Below the pieces are notes generated by a model. The model did no database searches. It was given only the letters and a program-made list of their open reading frames with translations, and had not been told where the DNA came from. 64,000 bases of DNA from positions 1-64,000 of the forward strand of contig QCNK01000003.1 in NCBI GenBank assembly GCA_003210135.1, given 5' to 3'. Shown piece after piece: positions 8,710 through 18,373 of the stretch (the stretch's first letter is position 1; each line of letters begins with the position of its first letter). Source of the stretch: Prochlorococcus sp. AG-424-P23. Its GTDB lineage: Bacteria; Cyanobacteriota; Cyanobacteriia; PCC-6307; Cyanobiaceae. The translations under genes were made by a program, and so were the position numbers.

Positions 8710-10170
8710 ATGAAACTTAGAGTAGTAGCAATAATCCTATTATTATCTTTATTACTTTTTTTTGGTTTTAAAAAAGTTTCTACTAATAAAAATAAGGAAC
8801 AAAGTACAAATATTGAGCAACTAAATATCTTAAAATATGCACCTGAAAACAATAAATTATTATTTATTTCAAATTTAGATAGTTTTAATATCGCTAATAA
8901 TAATGAAAAGGACAAAAATCCAACAAATAAAGATAACTTTTTTTTAATAAAAGACTCTATATTAGATTACTTAGGAATAGATCTAGGCAACAATAAATTA
9001 GAAGATATTTATAATAATGAACTTATAATCTCAACTTTTGAAAATAATAAAAAGCTTGAAGATGATATTTTGATTGTTTTTAAAATTAAGCCAGAAAAAA
9101 CAATAGATGATTTATTAAATTTGCCTAATAAAATAGATCAGATTGATGAGATTATTTCAATTAATAGAGAAAACAAAATAAATTTTCTTAACTATATATA
9201 CCGAACCGACGATAATTATATAATTGCTTCATCAGATAAAAAATTAATCAAAAATAGTATTATCTCTAGTAAAAATTTTAAGAAAAAAAAATTTCAATAT
9301 GAGGGAGGACTTGTTGGCCTGAATAATGAAAAAAATATATTATTCACAAATAAATTTTTGGAAAGTAAATTTTTTAATAAAGAAATTTTTCCTGAGAATA
9401 ATGGGGATAAAATTGCTACAATTTTTGACTTTAAAAATAAGCAACTAATTTTAAAATCATATTTACTCAATAATAAAAAAAACATTGATATTCTTGCTTA
9501 CGAAAAGTTAATAAATAAAGAGAATAGTAATGAAGATAATCCTGAAAATTTAATTTTTTGTGATGTGAAAAATTTTGACAAACATCTTAATCCCTTAATA
9601 AATGATTTTCAACTAAGTTTTTTTGAAGAGTTTAATCAAAATAATAATCAAAACATTTTAATTCTCAATTCAAAAAAAGATTGGCTTATTACTTTTGAAA
9701 AAAATAATGAAGATCAATTTGATTTAAGTGCTTTGAAAAAGCTAAAAGATTTCAACAAATATACTTTGAAACAAAATGAAGATATTTATTCGATATATTC
9801 CAAAGATATTCTTGAAGAAAAAGACGATGTTATCAAACAATTATCTTTTGAAAATATCTATTCGATAGAATCAGATGGTTTACAAATCATAAGTAATAAT
9901 TTAATTGATGGTAAAGAATTTGAGAAAATATCCAAAAAATTTCTTAACCTAAAAAGTAATAAAAATCAATCTGCTTTTCTTTATTCAAAAGTTGATATCA
10001 AAGATGTTAATTCTAATAAAATTGAATATTTTTCTAATTTGCAGGACCTTAATTTTCTCATTAAAAATATTTTAAAAATATCAAATGAAGAATCGCTAGA
10101 AATCATAAGTCATTCTATTCCTGAAAAAAATCCAATTATTTACAGAGAAACAATATTAAACATTCTTTAA
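8710..10170 (+). CDS. Membrane-anchored unknown, DUF3352-like
   Basis: A 486-residue protein from ATG 8710 (an in-frame TTG lies two codons earlier at 8704). Residues 4-20 form one hydrophobic segment, followed by Lys/Asn-rich sequence, so it is probably anchored in a membrane with the bulk outside the cytoplasm. The body is extremely rich in Asn, Lys and Ile with no catalytic motif that I recognise. The layout, with repeated segments such as D-N-Y-I-I-A-S-S-D-K, reminds me of cyanobacterial DUF3352 proteins, but this is a weak resemblance. It diverges from the rhodanese and precedes gltA by 126 bases. Function unknown. Confidence 0.8.
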   Translation: MKLRVVAIILLLSLLLFFGFKKVSTNKNKEQSTNIEQLNILKYAPENNKLLFISNLDSFNIANNNEKDKNPTNKDNFFLIKDSILDYLGIDLGNNKLEDIYNNELIISTFENNKKLEDDILIVFKIKPEKTIDDLLNLPNKIDQIDEIISINRENKINFLNYIYRTDDNYIIASSDKKLIKNSIISSKNFKKKKFQYEGGLVGLNNEKNILFTNKFLESKFFNKEIFPENNGDKIATIFDFKNKQLILKSYLLNNKKNIDILAYEKLINKENSNEDNPENLIFCDVKNFDKHLNPLINDFQLSFFEEFNQNNNQNILILNSKKDWLITFEKNNEDQFDLSALKKLKDFNKYTLKQNEDIYSIYSKDILEEKDDVIKQLSFENIYSIESDGLQIISNNLIDGKEFEKISKKFLNLKSNKNQSAFLYSKVDIKDVNSNKIEYFSNLQDLNFLIKNILKISNEESLEIISHSIPEKNPIIYRETILNIL

Positions 10171-10296
10171 ATTAAATTTATTCAAAAAAGCTTCAAAAAC
10201 AATCATTTTAATTTTTTGCGAAGTTAATATCTTGTGGTTAATTAAAAATTATTTGACTATCTTTAATCTATAAGTATTTGATATTGAATTAAGCAA

Positions 10297-11442
10297 TTGG
10301 ATAGTAACAAACTAATTTTAAAACCAGGATTAGAGGGTGTCCCAGTTACTAATTCATCCATATGTGATATTGACGGCAACAAAGGTAAATTATTGTACAG
10401 AGGCTATTCCATTGAGGAACTATCCAAAAAAAGCAGTTTTTTAGAAACCGCTTACCTATTGATTTGGGGTGAATTGCCCACAGCTATTCAACTAAGAGAT
10501 TTCGAACAAGAAGTTCAGATGCATCGAAGGTTAAGTTTTAGAGTCAGAGATATGATGAAATGTTTCCCTGCGACTGGTCATCCTATGGATGCTCTTCAAT
10601 CTAGTGCAGCTTCTTTGGGGCTCTTCTATTCGCGTAGAGCAATAGATGATCCTAATTACATCTACAACGCAGTCATAAGACTAATAGCAAAAATACCCAC
10701 AATGATTGCAGCGTTCCAACTTATTAGAAAAGGACAAGACCCAATTCAACCTAGAGATGATCTAACTTACTCATCAAATTTTCTTTACATGTTGACTGAA
10801 AAAGAACAAGATCCTATAGCCGCAAAAGTTTTTGATAGGTGCTTAATTCTACATGCCGAACATAGTTTAAACGCAAGTACATTTAGCGCTAGAGTGACTG
10901 CAAGTACTCTTACAGATCCATATGCTGTCATCGCCTCTGCTGTAGGAACCTTAGCTGGCCCATTACATGGAGGAGCAAACGAGGATGTGATTGCGATGTT
11001 AGAAGAGATTAAAACTCCAGAAAATGCTGGGTCTTTTTTAGATAATGCAATAAAAAATAAAAGTAAGATAATGGGCTTTGGCCACAGAGAATATAAAGTC
11101 AAAGATCCCAGAGCAATAATTCTTCAAAAACTTGCAGAAGAACTTTTTATTAGATTTGGAGCAGATGAAATGTATGAAGTTGCTAAATCACTTGAGGCAG
11201 AGGCAATACCAAGACTTGGACCTAAGGGTATATTCCCTAACGTAGATTTTTATTCTGGCCTTGTTTATAGAAAACTTGGTATTCCTCGTGATTTATTTAC
11301 TCCAATTTTTGCCATATCTAGAGTCGCTGGTTGGTTAGCTCATTGGAGAGAGCAACTTGGAGCAAATAGAATTTTCAGACCATCGCAAATCTATACAGGT
11401 TCAGCACCAAGAGATTGGATTAGCCTAGAAAACAGAGAATAA
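10297..11442 (+). CDS. gltA: Citrate synthase
   Basis: Citrate synthase joins oxaloacetate and acetyl-CoA, feeding 2-oxoglutarate for nitrogen assimilation through the incomplete cycle of picocyanobacteria. The 381-residue length fits the short type II-like forms. The three catalytic regions are visible: L-H-A-E-H-S-L-N-A-S (His), G-P-L-H-G-G-A-N-E (His) and the substrate site G-F-G-H-R-E-Y-K-V-K-D-P-R-A with its Asp nearby in the C-terminal third. The start is TTG at 10297; it begins M-D-S-N-K-L and there is no better upstream start. The ndhA operon follows 75 bases later on the same strand. Confidence 0.96.
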   Translation: MDSNKLILKPGLEGVPVTNSSICDIDGNKGKLLYRGYSIEELSKKSSFLETAYLLIWGELPTAIQLRDFEQEVQMHRRLSFRVRDMMKCFPATGHPMDALQSSAASLGLFYSRRAIDDPNYIYNAVIRLIAKIPTMIAAFQLIRKGQDPIQPRDDLTYSSNFLYMLTEKEQDPIAAKVFDRCLILHAEHSLNASTFSARVTASTLTDPYAVIASAVGTLAGPLHGGANEDVIAMLEEIKTPENAGSFLDNAIKNKSKIMGFGHREYKVKDPRAIILQKLAEELFIRFGADEMYEVAKSLEAEAIPRLGPKGIFPNVDFYSGLVYRKLGIPRDLFTPIFAISRVAGWLAHWREQLGANRIFRPSQIYTGSAPRDWISLENRE

Positions 11443-11517
11443 TATTTGCAGCTTTTCATAAAAAACACACATATTGTTTGTGAAGAGTTAATCTATTAAG
11501 TAAATAACATAAAAATT

Positions 11518-12636
11518 TTGGAATACGGATTAGATCTCGAATATAGTTTTAATGAATTCTTAAAAGGTTTTGGCCTTTCCAGCGAAATCGCTCATATAAT
11601 ATGGCTCCCTCTTCCTATGCTTTTGGTTTTGGTAGCGGCAGTTGTTGGCGTTTTAGTAACAGTTTGGCTTGAAAGAAAAATATCTGCTGCTGCTCAACAA
11701 AGAATAGGTCCAGAATATGCTGGAGCGCTCGGCGTCCTCCAACCAATTGCAGATGGTCTTAAGTTACTTGTCAAAGAAGATATTATTCCTGCCAAAGCGG
11801 ATGGGATACTCTTCACTGCAGGACCTATTTTAGTTCTTGTCCCAGTGATTCTGTCCTGGTTAATTGTTCCTTTTGGACAAAACCTTTTAATTAGTAACGT
11901 TGGCATTGGAATTTTCCTATGGATCGCTTTAAGCAGTATTCAGCCAATTGGCCTTCTTATGAGCGGATACGCATCAAATAATAAGTATTCTTTATTAGGA
12001 GGTTTAAGAGCAGCGGCTCAATCAATAAGTTATGAAATTCCTTTAGCTTTATCTGTACTGGCTATCGTACTAATGACAAATTCTCTAAGCACTATTGACA
12101 TTGTCAACCAACAAAGTGGTGCTGGAATCCTAAGTTGGAATATATGGAGACAACCAGTTGGTTTTATAGTATTTTGGATTTGTGCTCTTGCAGAATGTGA
12201 GAGACTTCCGTTTGACTTACCCGAAGCTGAAGAAGAATTAGTTGCGGGATATCAAACTGAATATGCAGGGATGAAATTCGCATTGTTCTACCTGGGTAGT
12301 TACATTAATTTAATTCTTTCCGCTTTATTAGTATCAATACTTTATTTGGGAGGTTGGGGTTTTCCTATTCCAGTTGAATTAATAGCTAAGTTTCTTAATC
12401 TACCTATTAATGCACCCTTTATTCAGGTTTTCACTGCATCAATAGGAATTGTAATGACTGTACTGAAAGCATATCTTTTAGTTTTTATTGCAATATTGTT
12501 ACGTTGGACAACTCCTAGAGTAAGAATTGATCAACTCTTAGATCTAGGATGGAAGTTTCTTCTGCCAATTTCTCTTGCTAATCTTTTGATAACAGCAGGA
12601 TTAAAACTTGCTTTTCCGCAATTCTTTGGTGGTTAA
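11518..12636 (+). CDS. ndhA: NAD(P)H-quinone oxidoreductase subunit 1
   Basis: NdhA is the membrane subunit that joins the peripheral and membrane arms of NDH-1 and helps form the quinone cavity. The 372-residue protein has about eight hydrophobic segments; signatures include R-I-G-P-E-Y-A-G near residues 61-68, [11 protein letters not shown], and [21 protein letters not shown]. The start is TTG at 11518. It opens the co-directional run ndhA-ndhI-ndhG-ndhE-nadK-CYTH, the classic ndhAIGE order of cyanobacteria and chloroplasts. Confidence 0.97.
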   Translation: MEYGLDLEYSFNEFLKGFGLSSEIAHIIWLPLPMLLVLVAAVVGVLVTVWLERKISAAAQQRIGPEYAGALGVLQPIADGLKLLVKEDIIPAKADGILFTAGPILVLVPVILSWLIVPFGQNLLISNVGIGIFLWIALSSIQPIGLLMSGYASNNKYSLLGGLRAAAQSISYEIPLALSVLAIVLMTNSLSTIDIVNQQSGAGILSWNIWRQPVGFIVFWICALAECERLPFDLPEAEEELVAGYQTEYAGMKFALFYLGSYINLILSALLVSILYLGGWGFPIPVELIAKFLNLPINAPFIQVFTASIGIVMTVLKAYLLVFIAILLRWTTPRVRIDQLLDLGWKFLLPISLANLLITAGLKLAFPQFFGG

Positions 12637-12705
12637 ATTTAAGTAAAAATACTTAAATTCAAAATTATTCCACTAAAATAAAATAACTAAGCAAAATTCT
12701 TCGAA

Positions 12706-13332
12706 ATGAACAATTTTCTTCAACAAATAAATAGCTATATCAAAGAAGCATTTAATGCTGGCAAATATTTATACAATGGTATATCGGTAACTTTTGATCA
12801 TCTTCGAAGAAGACCAGTTACTGTTCAATATCCATATGAAAAATTAATACCTTCTGAAAGATATAGAGGAAGGATACATTATGAATTTGATAAATGTATT
12901 GCTTGTGAAGTTTGTGTGAGAGTATGTCCCATAAATCTCCCAGTAGTTGATTGGGTAATGAATAAAGAAACCAAAAAAAAGGAACTTAGAAATTATTCAA
13001 TAGATTTTGGAGTTTGTATTTTTTGCGGAAATTGTGTTGAATATTGCCCAACTAATTGTCTTTCAATGACCGAAGAATATGAATTAGCTACTTTTGACAG
13101 ACACAATTTAAATTTCGATAATGTAGCACTTGGCAGACTACCAACAAATGTTACTACAGATCCTTCAGTTAAACCTCTAAGAGAACTTGCCTATCTTCCT
13201 AAAGGTGTCATGGACCCTCATGAAATCCCAGCTTCAGATGCAAGAGTTGGTAAATTACCTGAAGAAGTTTATGATTGGATGAGGCCTGAATCCAATGAAA
13301 ATAAAGATAAAGTTTCTAATCCAAACAATTAA
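12706..13332 (+). CDS. ndhI: NAD(P)H-quinone oxidoreductase subunit I (2x[4Fe-4S])
   Basis: NdhI is the 8Fe ferredoxin-like subunit of the NDH-1 peripheral arm. Two CxxCxxCxxxCP clusters are complete: Cys64, 67, 70 and 74 ([12 protein letters not shown]) and Cys104, 107, 110 and 114 ([12 protein letters not shown]). The 208-residue length matches picocyanobacterial homologues, with a charged, probably flexible C-terminal tail. It follows ndhA by 69 bases and is followed by ndhG after 13 bases. Confidence 0.97.
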   Translation: MNNFLQQINSYIKEAFNAGKYLYNGISVTFDHLRRRPVTVQYPYEKLIPSERYRGRIHYEFDKCIACEVCVRVCPINLPVVDWVMNKETKKKELRNYSIDFGVCIFCGNCVEYCPTNCLSMTEEYELATFDRHNLNFDNVALGRLPTNVTTDPSVKPLRELAYLPKGVMDPHEIPASDARVGKLPEEVYDWMRPESNENKDKVSNPNN

Positions 13333-13345
13333 TTCAGAGTAATTT

Positions 13346-13945
13346 ATGTCCATTGCCATAACAACACAATTTATTTGTTTTACAGTTTTATCTTTAGTTG
13401 TCATTATTGGAGCACTTGGTGTTGTTTTGCTCGAAAGTATTGTTTATTCAGCATTTCTGCTTGGTGGAGTTTTCATGAGTGTTGCAGGATTATATCTTCT
13501 ATTAAATGCAAGCTTTGTTGCTGCAGCTCAAGTTTTAGTTTATGTGGGTGCAGTGAATGTATTAATAATTTTTGCAATAATGCTTGTCAATAAAAAAGAA
13601 GATTTAAAGCCTATTAATGACATTAAATCGAGAAGAGTTATATCAACATCGATATGTTTAACACTTCTAAGCCTCTTAATAAGAGTTGACTTGACCAATG
13701 TATGGAGCTTATCAAGTCCTCAAAACTCTATTGGAGAAGAATCAACTATTAGGATTGGTGAACATCTTTTTAGTGATTATTTACTCCCATTTGAAGTAGC
13801 TTCAGTTTTACTGTTAATGGCAATGATTGGGGCTATTGTTTTAGCTAGAAGAGATGTAATGAGCAAAGATATTTCGACAGGACTACCTGTTGATCAAGAG
13901 TTAATTGAAAAATCATCAGAACCATTACTTACAAATAAAAATTAA
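13346..13945 (+). CDS. ndhG: NAD(P)H-quinone oxidoreductase subunit 6
   Basis: NdhG (NuoJ-like) is a small membrane subunit of NDH-1. The 199-residue protein shows five hydrophobic segments in the family arrangement, with L-L-L-N-A-S-F-V-A-A-A-Q-V-L-V-Y-V-G-A-V-N-V-L-type sequence at about residues 52-74 carrying the pi-bulge helix typical of the subunit. The last 30 residues are polar. It sits between ndhI (13 bases) and ndhE (18 bases), completing the conserved order. Confidence 0.95.
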   Translation: MSIAITTQFICFTVLSLVVIIGALGVVLLESIVYSAFLLGGVFMSVAGLYLLLNASFVAAAQVLVYVGAVNVLIIFAIMLVNKKEDLKPINDIKSRRVISTSICLTLLSLLIRVDLTNVWSLSSPQNSIGEESTIRIGEHLFSDYLLPFEVASVLLLMAMIGAIVLARRDVMSKDISTGLPVDQELIEKSSEPLLTNKN

Positions 13946-13963
13946 CCTTTTGTATTTCTTATT

Positions 13964-14284
13964 ATGAATTTAGAATCAATTCCTCTCCAAGCTTTTTTAA
14001 TAGTTTCTTCAGCACTATTTTGCATTGGTATTTGGGGATTATTAAATAGCAGAAATGCAGTCAGAGTTCTTATGAGCATTGAGTTAATGCTCAATGCGGT
14101 AAATATAAACTTGATGGCGTTTTCTTCCTATATTGATAATAATTTAATTCAGGGACAAGTTTTTACAATTTTTGTGATTACCGTTGCTGCCGCAGAAGCA
14201 GCCGTTGGATTAGCTATATTGTTATCTCTTTATAGGAATAGGGTGACTGTCGATATGGAAAGTTTTAATTTACTAAAATGGTAA
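13964..14284 (+). CDS. ndhE: NAD(P)H-quinone oxidoreductase subunit 4L
   Basis: NdhE (NuoK-like) is the smallest conserved proton-channel subunit of NDH-1. The 106-residue protein has three membrane helices and the family features [20 protein letters not shown] near residues 30-49, where the Glu in the second helix is the conserved proton-path acid, and [12 protein letters not shown] in the third helix. It is followed by nadK after only 9 bases. Confidence 0.96.
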   Translation: MNLESIPLQAFLIVSSALFCIGIWGLLNSRNAVRVLMSIELMLNAVNINLMAFSSYIDNNLIQGQVFTIFVITVAAAEAAVGLAILLSLYRNRVTVDMESFNLLKW

Positions 14285-14293
14285 AAGCATTAA

Positions 14294-15205
14294 ATGAAAC
14301 TTTCATTAGTGCTTATTGTATATCGTTCAGATAGTTCTATAGCTCAAGAGGCTTCAAAATTCTGTGAAGAAGTTCTTAAAGCAAAAAATATCAAATCAAA
14401 CAGGATTGAAAGTAATTTTCATAAAGATGAAATTGAAAAATATTTTTCTAATTCAGAATCACAACCAAATATTGGCATAGTTCTTGGTGGAGATGGAACC
14501 TTCCTGAAATGTGCAAATGCATTAGCTGATTATGATATTCCTTTATTGAGTATTAATATTGGAGGTAATTTGGGGTTTCTTACTCAAGAGAAAGAATTTT
14601 TATTTGACAAATCTTTTATTGAAATCCTTGAAAACGAAGAATATTTAATTGACTTTCGTAATAGATTAAATTGTAATGTTTGTATTGAAGGGACAAGTTC
14701 TGAGAAAAAAATCATAAAAAGCTATAACGCCTTAAATGATTTTTATTTTAAATCCGTTGAAGAAGATATTTCTCCGACAAACCAAATACAAATTGAAATA
14801 GATAATGAGAAGGTAAATGAATATAAAGGTGATGGATTGATTGTATCTACAACCACTGGTTCAACAGCCTACTCAATGGCTGCAGGAGGTCCAATAGTAC
14901 ATCCTAGTATAGATGGAATGATTATTAACCCTATATGCCCAATGAGTTTGGCTAGTAGACCAATCGTCATACCTAATACAAGTAAGGTAATCATTAAGCC
15001 AGTAAAAAAAAGTAAAGGGGAAATTAAATTATGGACTGACGGTTCAAAATGTATGACCGTTAAGAAAAATTATTATTGTGAGATCAAGAAAGGGAAATCA
15101 CCCTGCAAAATAATAAAGTTTAAAAAAAGCACAAGTTACTACAATACCTTAATAAAAAAACTAGATTGGAAAGGTGATTTGTCTCCAAAAAATTTCAAAA
15201 ATTAA
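14294..15205 (+). CDS. nadK: NAD kinase
   Basis: NAD kinase phosphorylates NAD to NADP. The 303-residue protein has the diagnostic G-G-D-G-T-F-L-K loop at about residues 64-71, then N-x-G-x-L-G-F-L-T, and [15 protein letters not shown] in the C-terminal half, all in order. Cyanobacteria carry two NAD kinases; I cannot say from sequence alone which paralogue this is. It lies 9 bases after ndhE and directly abuts the CYTH gene, so it is very probably part of the ndhAIGE transcription unit, which would tie NADP supply to NDH-1 expression. Confidence 0.95.
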   Translation: MKLSLVLIVYRSDSSIAQEASKFCEEVLKAKNIKSNRIESNFHKDEIEKYFSNSESQPNIGIVLGGDGTFLKCANALADYDIPLLSINIGGNLGFLTQEKEFLFDKSFIEILENEEYLIDFRNRLNCNVCIEGTSSEKKIIKSYNALNDFYFKSVEEDISPTNQIQIEIDNEKVNEYKGDGLIVSTTTGSTAYSMAAGGPIVHPSIDGMIINPICPMSLASRPIVIPNTSKVIIKPVKKSKGEIKLWTDGSKCMTVKKNYYCEIKKGKSPCKIIKFKKSTSYYNTLIKKLDWKGDLSPKNFKN

Positions 15206-15679
15206 ATGGCCTTTGAGATAGAAAGAAGATTTCTTATAAAAAATGATAATTGGAAAGAATTCATAAATAAAAAAGTTTATATTGAACAAGGATATTTTTC
15301 AAAAAGTTTAGATGGTTGGATTATTAGAGTAAGACTTATAGGCAAAAACTCTAAAATTACACTTAAAAAACATATCAAGGGTTTTACCAACTTTGAATTT
15401 GAATACTCCATTCCACGGAGCGATGCTGAAATAATTATGTCAAATCTTTCAAGTACAATTAAAAAAGAAAGATTCTTTTTGGAAGTTGAAAAAAAATCTT
15501 GGATTATAGATTGCTTTAAAGAAAATAATTATCCACTTGAAATTGCAGAAATTGAACTTTCCAATGAAGAGGAAGATTTATTTCTTCCATCTTTCATTTC
15601 AAAAGAAATTACTGGGCTGACTCATTACTCCAATTTCAGTCTCGCCAACAACCCTTTTTCAGAATGGAAAGAAGACTAA
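15206..15679 (+). CDS. CYTH-domain protein (triphosphate tunnel metalloenzyme family)
   Basis: A 157-residue CYTH protein that starts directly after the nadK stop (TAA then ATG). It opens with E-I-E-R-R-F-L, the E-x-E-x(+) motif that binds metal and triphosphate, and has alternating charged strand residues R-V-R-L, T-L-K-K, E-F-E-Y, and E-I-A-E-I-E-L expected for a beta-tunnel. Bacterial single-domain members are often tripolyphosphatases; others act as adenylate cyclases or thiamine triphosphatases, so the substrate here is open. Its coupling to nadK might hint at a nucleotide or polyphosphate link, but that is speculation. Confidence 0.88.
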   Translation: MAFEIERRFLIKNDNWKEFINKKVYIEQGYFSKSLDGWIIRVRLIGKNSKITLKKHIKGFTNFEFEYSIPRSDAEIIMSNLSSTIKKERFFLEVEKKSWIIDCFKENNYPLEIAEIELSNEEEDLFLPSFISKEITGLTHYSNFSLANNPFSEWKED

Positions 15680-15766
15680 TTAACAATCTTCAAAAGTAAC
15701 TAGTCAAAGGAGTCACTCATCCTTTATATTTTCTTTATATTTAAGCAAAGTTTTTATTTTCTTCAG

Positions 15767-15955
15767 ATGTATGGTCTTTACGACAAGGAAGGAATATTGC
15801 GATTTGTTGATTCAGACAAAGATGCATGTATTGCATATGCTGAACTCTTCGAATTAGGTTCTACAAATTATTGTTTAATGGACTTGGCTAATGATACCAA
15901 AAAAGTAAAAGGTAAGACTAATCTTGATCAGAATCTGGGAGTGAACAACAATTAA
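15767..15955 (+). CDS. Small conserved hypothetical protein (62 aa)
   Basis: A 62-residue protein starting M-Y-G-L-Y-D-K-E-G-I-L-R-F-V-D-S. The first 45 residues look folded: two short strands, then an amphipathic helix (D-A-C-I-A-Y-A-E-L-F) and S-T-N-Y-C-L-M-D-L; the tail is polar. I recall similar small proteins in marine Synechococcus, but no function. A GGAG-like sequence lies about 55 bases upstream, not at the start codon. Its last 38 bases overlap the end of pedR on the other strand. Confidence 0.7.
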   Translation: MYGLYDKEGILRFVDSDKDACIAYAELFELGSTNYCLMDLANDTKKVKGKTNLDQNLGVNNN

Positions 15956-16196
15956 ATCCATCTCTACAAATCTTTCCATTATCCATTGCCCAATTCAAAA
16001 GTGCTACTCTGTTTTTAGAACCAGTTTTTGTAAACATATTACTTACATGATTATCTACAGTTCTCTTACTAATAGTTAGTTTTACTGCAATTTCTTGATT
16101 TGTAAGCCCATCAGCTACGAGATCAATGATTTCCATCTCTCTTGATGAGAGACCCATCATATCAATGTTGTTTACTTCTTCTTCAACCATTTGCAT
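15918..16196 (-). CDS. pedR: PedR-like redox-responsive LuxR-type regulator
   Basis: A 92-residue protein made almost wholly of a LuxR helix-turn-helix (L-S-S-R-E-M-E-I-I-D-L-V-A-D-G at residues 16-30, N-Q-E-I-A, and T-I-S-K-R-T-V-D-N-H-V) with no receiver domain. That size and layout match cyanobacterial PedR (Synechocystis Ssl0564), whose activity follows photosynthetic electron transport through thioredoxin. Cys77, Cys83 and Cys84 in the tail are candidates for the redox switch. It is transcribed alone, divergent from metF, and overlaps its convergent neighbour by 38 bases. Confidence 0.87.
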   Translation of the reverse strand: MQMVEEEVNNIDMMGLSSREMEIIDLVADGLTNQEIAVKLTISKRTVDNHVSNMFTKTGSKNRVALLNWAMDNGKICRDGFNCCSLPDSDQD

Positions 16197-16273
16197 TTAA
16201 ACAGTTCCTTTTTTATATTAATTAAGTTTAGCAATCTCAGTACACTTGTTAACTAAGTAGGAAACAAAAGCAA

Positions 16274-17164
16274 TTGAAATCAAAACTTCAGGAGACTTTA
16301 GAAAAAAAATCTAAAGTAATAACAGCAGAGTTAATGCCGCCCAGAGGTGGAGACCCCATAAGATCTCTTAAGATAGCACAACTTTTGAAAGATAAGGTAC
16401 ATGCTGTTAACATTACCGACGGAAGCAGAGCTGTAATGAGAATGTGCAGCTTGGCAATGTCCAAACTATTACTAGAAAATGGAATTGAACCAGTAATGCA
16501 AATTTCTTGCAGAGATCGTAATAAAATAGCTTTACAATCTGACATTCTGGGAGCAAATGCTTTAGGAATCAGGAACATTTTATGCATTACCGGAGATTCT
16601 GTTAAGGCTGGGGATCAACAAGATGCAAAAGCAGTTCATGAATTTGAATCAGTAAGGTTACTTCAACAAATTCAGGCCTTCAATAAAGGAATTGATCCTA
16701 CTTTAGGTGACCTTTCCGATAAAAAAACATTTATTTTTTCAGGCGCAGCAGCTGATCCTAATTGCAAAAATAAAAGAAGTTTAGAAAAAAGAATAAGAAG
16801 GAAAAAAGAGGCTGGAGCTGGATTTATACAAACACAAATGGTTATGGAAAAAGAAAATTTGATAGAATTTTGTGAAACAATTAGCAATCCTCTTGAAATT
16901 CCTGTTATTGCAGGTGTATTTCTATTAAAGTCTTACAAAAATGCTCTTTTCATAAACAAATACGTTCCAGGTGCATGCATTCCTGAAAATATCTTAAATC
17001 GTCTTAAAGAAGCTAAAGACCCTTTAAAGGAAGGTATTCAAATTGCAGCTGAGCAAGCTCATGATTTTTTTAATATTGCAAGCGGTGTTCATCTAATGGC
17101 AGTCAAGTTAGAGCATTTAATTCCTGAAATACTTGAAAAAGCTGATATTAGTCTGGAATATTAA
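16274..17164 (+). CDS. metF: Methylenetetrahydrofolate reductase
   Basis: MetF reduces 5,10-methylene-THF to 5-methyl-THF for methionine synthesis. The 296-residue TIM barrel opens with V-I-T-A-E-L-M-P-P-R-G-G-D, where the Glu matches the catalytic acid of the family, followed by N-I-T-D-G-S-R-A, N-I-L-C-I-T-G-D, and G-A-G-F-I-Q-T-Q. The start is TTG at 16274, giving M-K-S-K-L-Q; there is no better start. The last 17 bases overlap the convergent nucleotidyltransferase gene. Confidence 0.93.
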   Translation: MKSKLQETLEKKSKVITAELMPPRGGDPIRSLKIAQLLKDKVHAVNITDGSRAVMRMCSLAMSKLLLENGIEPVMQISCRDRNKIALQSDILGANALGIRNILCITGDSVKAGDQQDAKAVHEFESVRLLQQIQAFNKGIDPTLGDLSDKKTFIFSGAAADPNCKNKRSLEKRIRRKKEAGAGFIQTQMVMEKENLIEFCETISNPLEIPVIAGVFLLKSYKNALFINKYVPGACIPENILNRLKEAKDPLKEGIQIAAEQAHDFFNIASGVHLMAVKLEHLIPEILEKADISLEY

Positions 17165-18326
17165 TCAAATCAGTACCCAATAATTCTGCCATTGCTTTCT
17201 GCTGAGGCGATGGCTCAGTTAAATCAGATCTTCTTGAATCTGCTATTAACCAATCTAAAGATGCATCTTGCAAATCAAAATGATCTCCATTTTTCCCGAC
17301 ACAATATTTACCAAACACTAATTTATCCATAAGTCTTACACCTTTACCAATTTTAGAATAATCAAAAATAATTGAGTTATCTATAGTTGCTCCCTCGCAA
17401 ATGCAACAACTTGGTCCAATCATGGAAGGGCCAATAATAGTTGCTCCATCTTCGATCCTAGTCATGCCTCCTATATAAACCGGCCCGGTAATATTAACCT
17501 TTTCCCAGTTAACCGCTACATTCAAACCGGTAAAAACTCCTGGTTTTATTTCCTTACCTGGAATTTGTACTTGTCTTACCTTACCTTGCAATACATTTCT
17601 AATAGCACTCCAATAATCAGGAACTTTTCCAATATCTACCCATTCAAAATCCATTGGTAATGCAAAAAATGGTAAATCCATTTCAACAAGTTTAGGGAAT
17701 AGATCAGCTCCTATATCAAATTTCTTTGCTGAAGGTATGTAGTTAAAAATTTCGGGTTCGAAAAGATAAATTCCTGTATTTATAGAGTCACTTAAAGCTT
17801 GATCAACTGTTGGCTTTTCCTGAAAAGCCTTTATTCGACCATTTTCATCAGAAACTACCACACCGTAACTTGATACTTGATCTTTAGTTACCTTCTTTGT
17901 TATTAAGCTCGCTATAGCTCCTTTCTGCTTATGTTTTTTAACAGCTTGAGTTAAATCTAAATCAACTAAAGCATCACCACATAAAACAACAAAAGTTTCA
18001 TCAAAGAAATTTTGAAAATCCTGAATTTTTTTTAATCCTCCTGCGGAACCCAAAGCATCACCTATTAATTCTCCATCTTCAATTCTTCCTTCAAAACTAT
18101 AAGCAATTTCTACTCCAAATCTTTGCCCATCCCTAAAATAATTTTCAATTTCTTCAGCCAGATGAGAAACATTTACCATTATTTCCTTAAAGTTATGTTC
18201 TCTTAAAAGTTCCAAGAGAAACTCCATAACAGGTTTTTGCAAAATCGGTATCATGGGTTTCGGAATAACATGCGTAATAGGCTGAACACGTGTGCCTTTA
18301 CCTGCCGCAAGTATCATTGCCTTCAT
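17148..18326 (-). CDS. Sugar-phosphate nucleotidyltransferase with left-handed beta-helix
   Basis: A 392-residue NDP-sugar pyrophosphorylase. Residues 1-235 form the transferase: M-I-L-A-A-G-K-G-T-R-V-Q-P at 4-16, P-K-P-M-I-P-I, G-D-A-L-V-D, and D-F-E-W-V-D-I-G. From about residue 265, repeats of the type I-G-G-M-T-R-I-E, I-G-P-S-M-I-G-P-S build a hexapeptide helix. Related enzymes activate glucose-1-phosphate or mannose-1-phosphate for cell-surface polysaccharide; the base and sugar are not decidable here. It is transcribed away from scpA on the same strand 47 bases downstream of that gene start region. Confidence 0.9.
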   Translation of the reverse strand: MKAMILAAGKGTRVQPITHVIPKPMIPILQKPVMEFLLELLREHNFKEIMVNVSHLAEEIENYFRDGQRFGVEIAYSFEGRIEDGELIGDALGSAGGLKKIQDFQNFFDETFVVLCGDALVDLDLTQAVKKHKQKGAIASLITKKVTKDQVSSYGVVVSDENGRIKAFQEKPTVDQALSDSINTGIYLFEPEIFNYIPSAKKFDIGADLFPKLVEMDLPFFALPMDFEWVDIGKVPDYWSAIRNVLQGKVRQVQIPGKEIKPGVFTGLNVAVNWEKVNITGPVYIGGMTRIEDGATIIGPSMIGPSCCICEGATIDNSIIFDYSKIGKGVRLMDKLVFGKYCVGKNGDHFDLQDASLDWLIADSRRSDLTEPSPQQKAMAELLGTDLINIPD

Positions 18327-18373
18327 TAATTCAAACCTCTTTTAAAAGATTATACGTTATTGCTAATAAGCTC

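Noticed and set aside
8685..8915. Hydrophobic open frame on the minus strand under the DUF3352-like gene
   Set aside because: It mirrors the signal-anchor region of the plus-strand gene, whose long frame and start are better supported.
10785..11102. Minus-strand open frame of 105 codons within gltA
   Set aside because: gltA is complete with all catalytic residues; the antisense frame has no family features.
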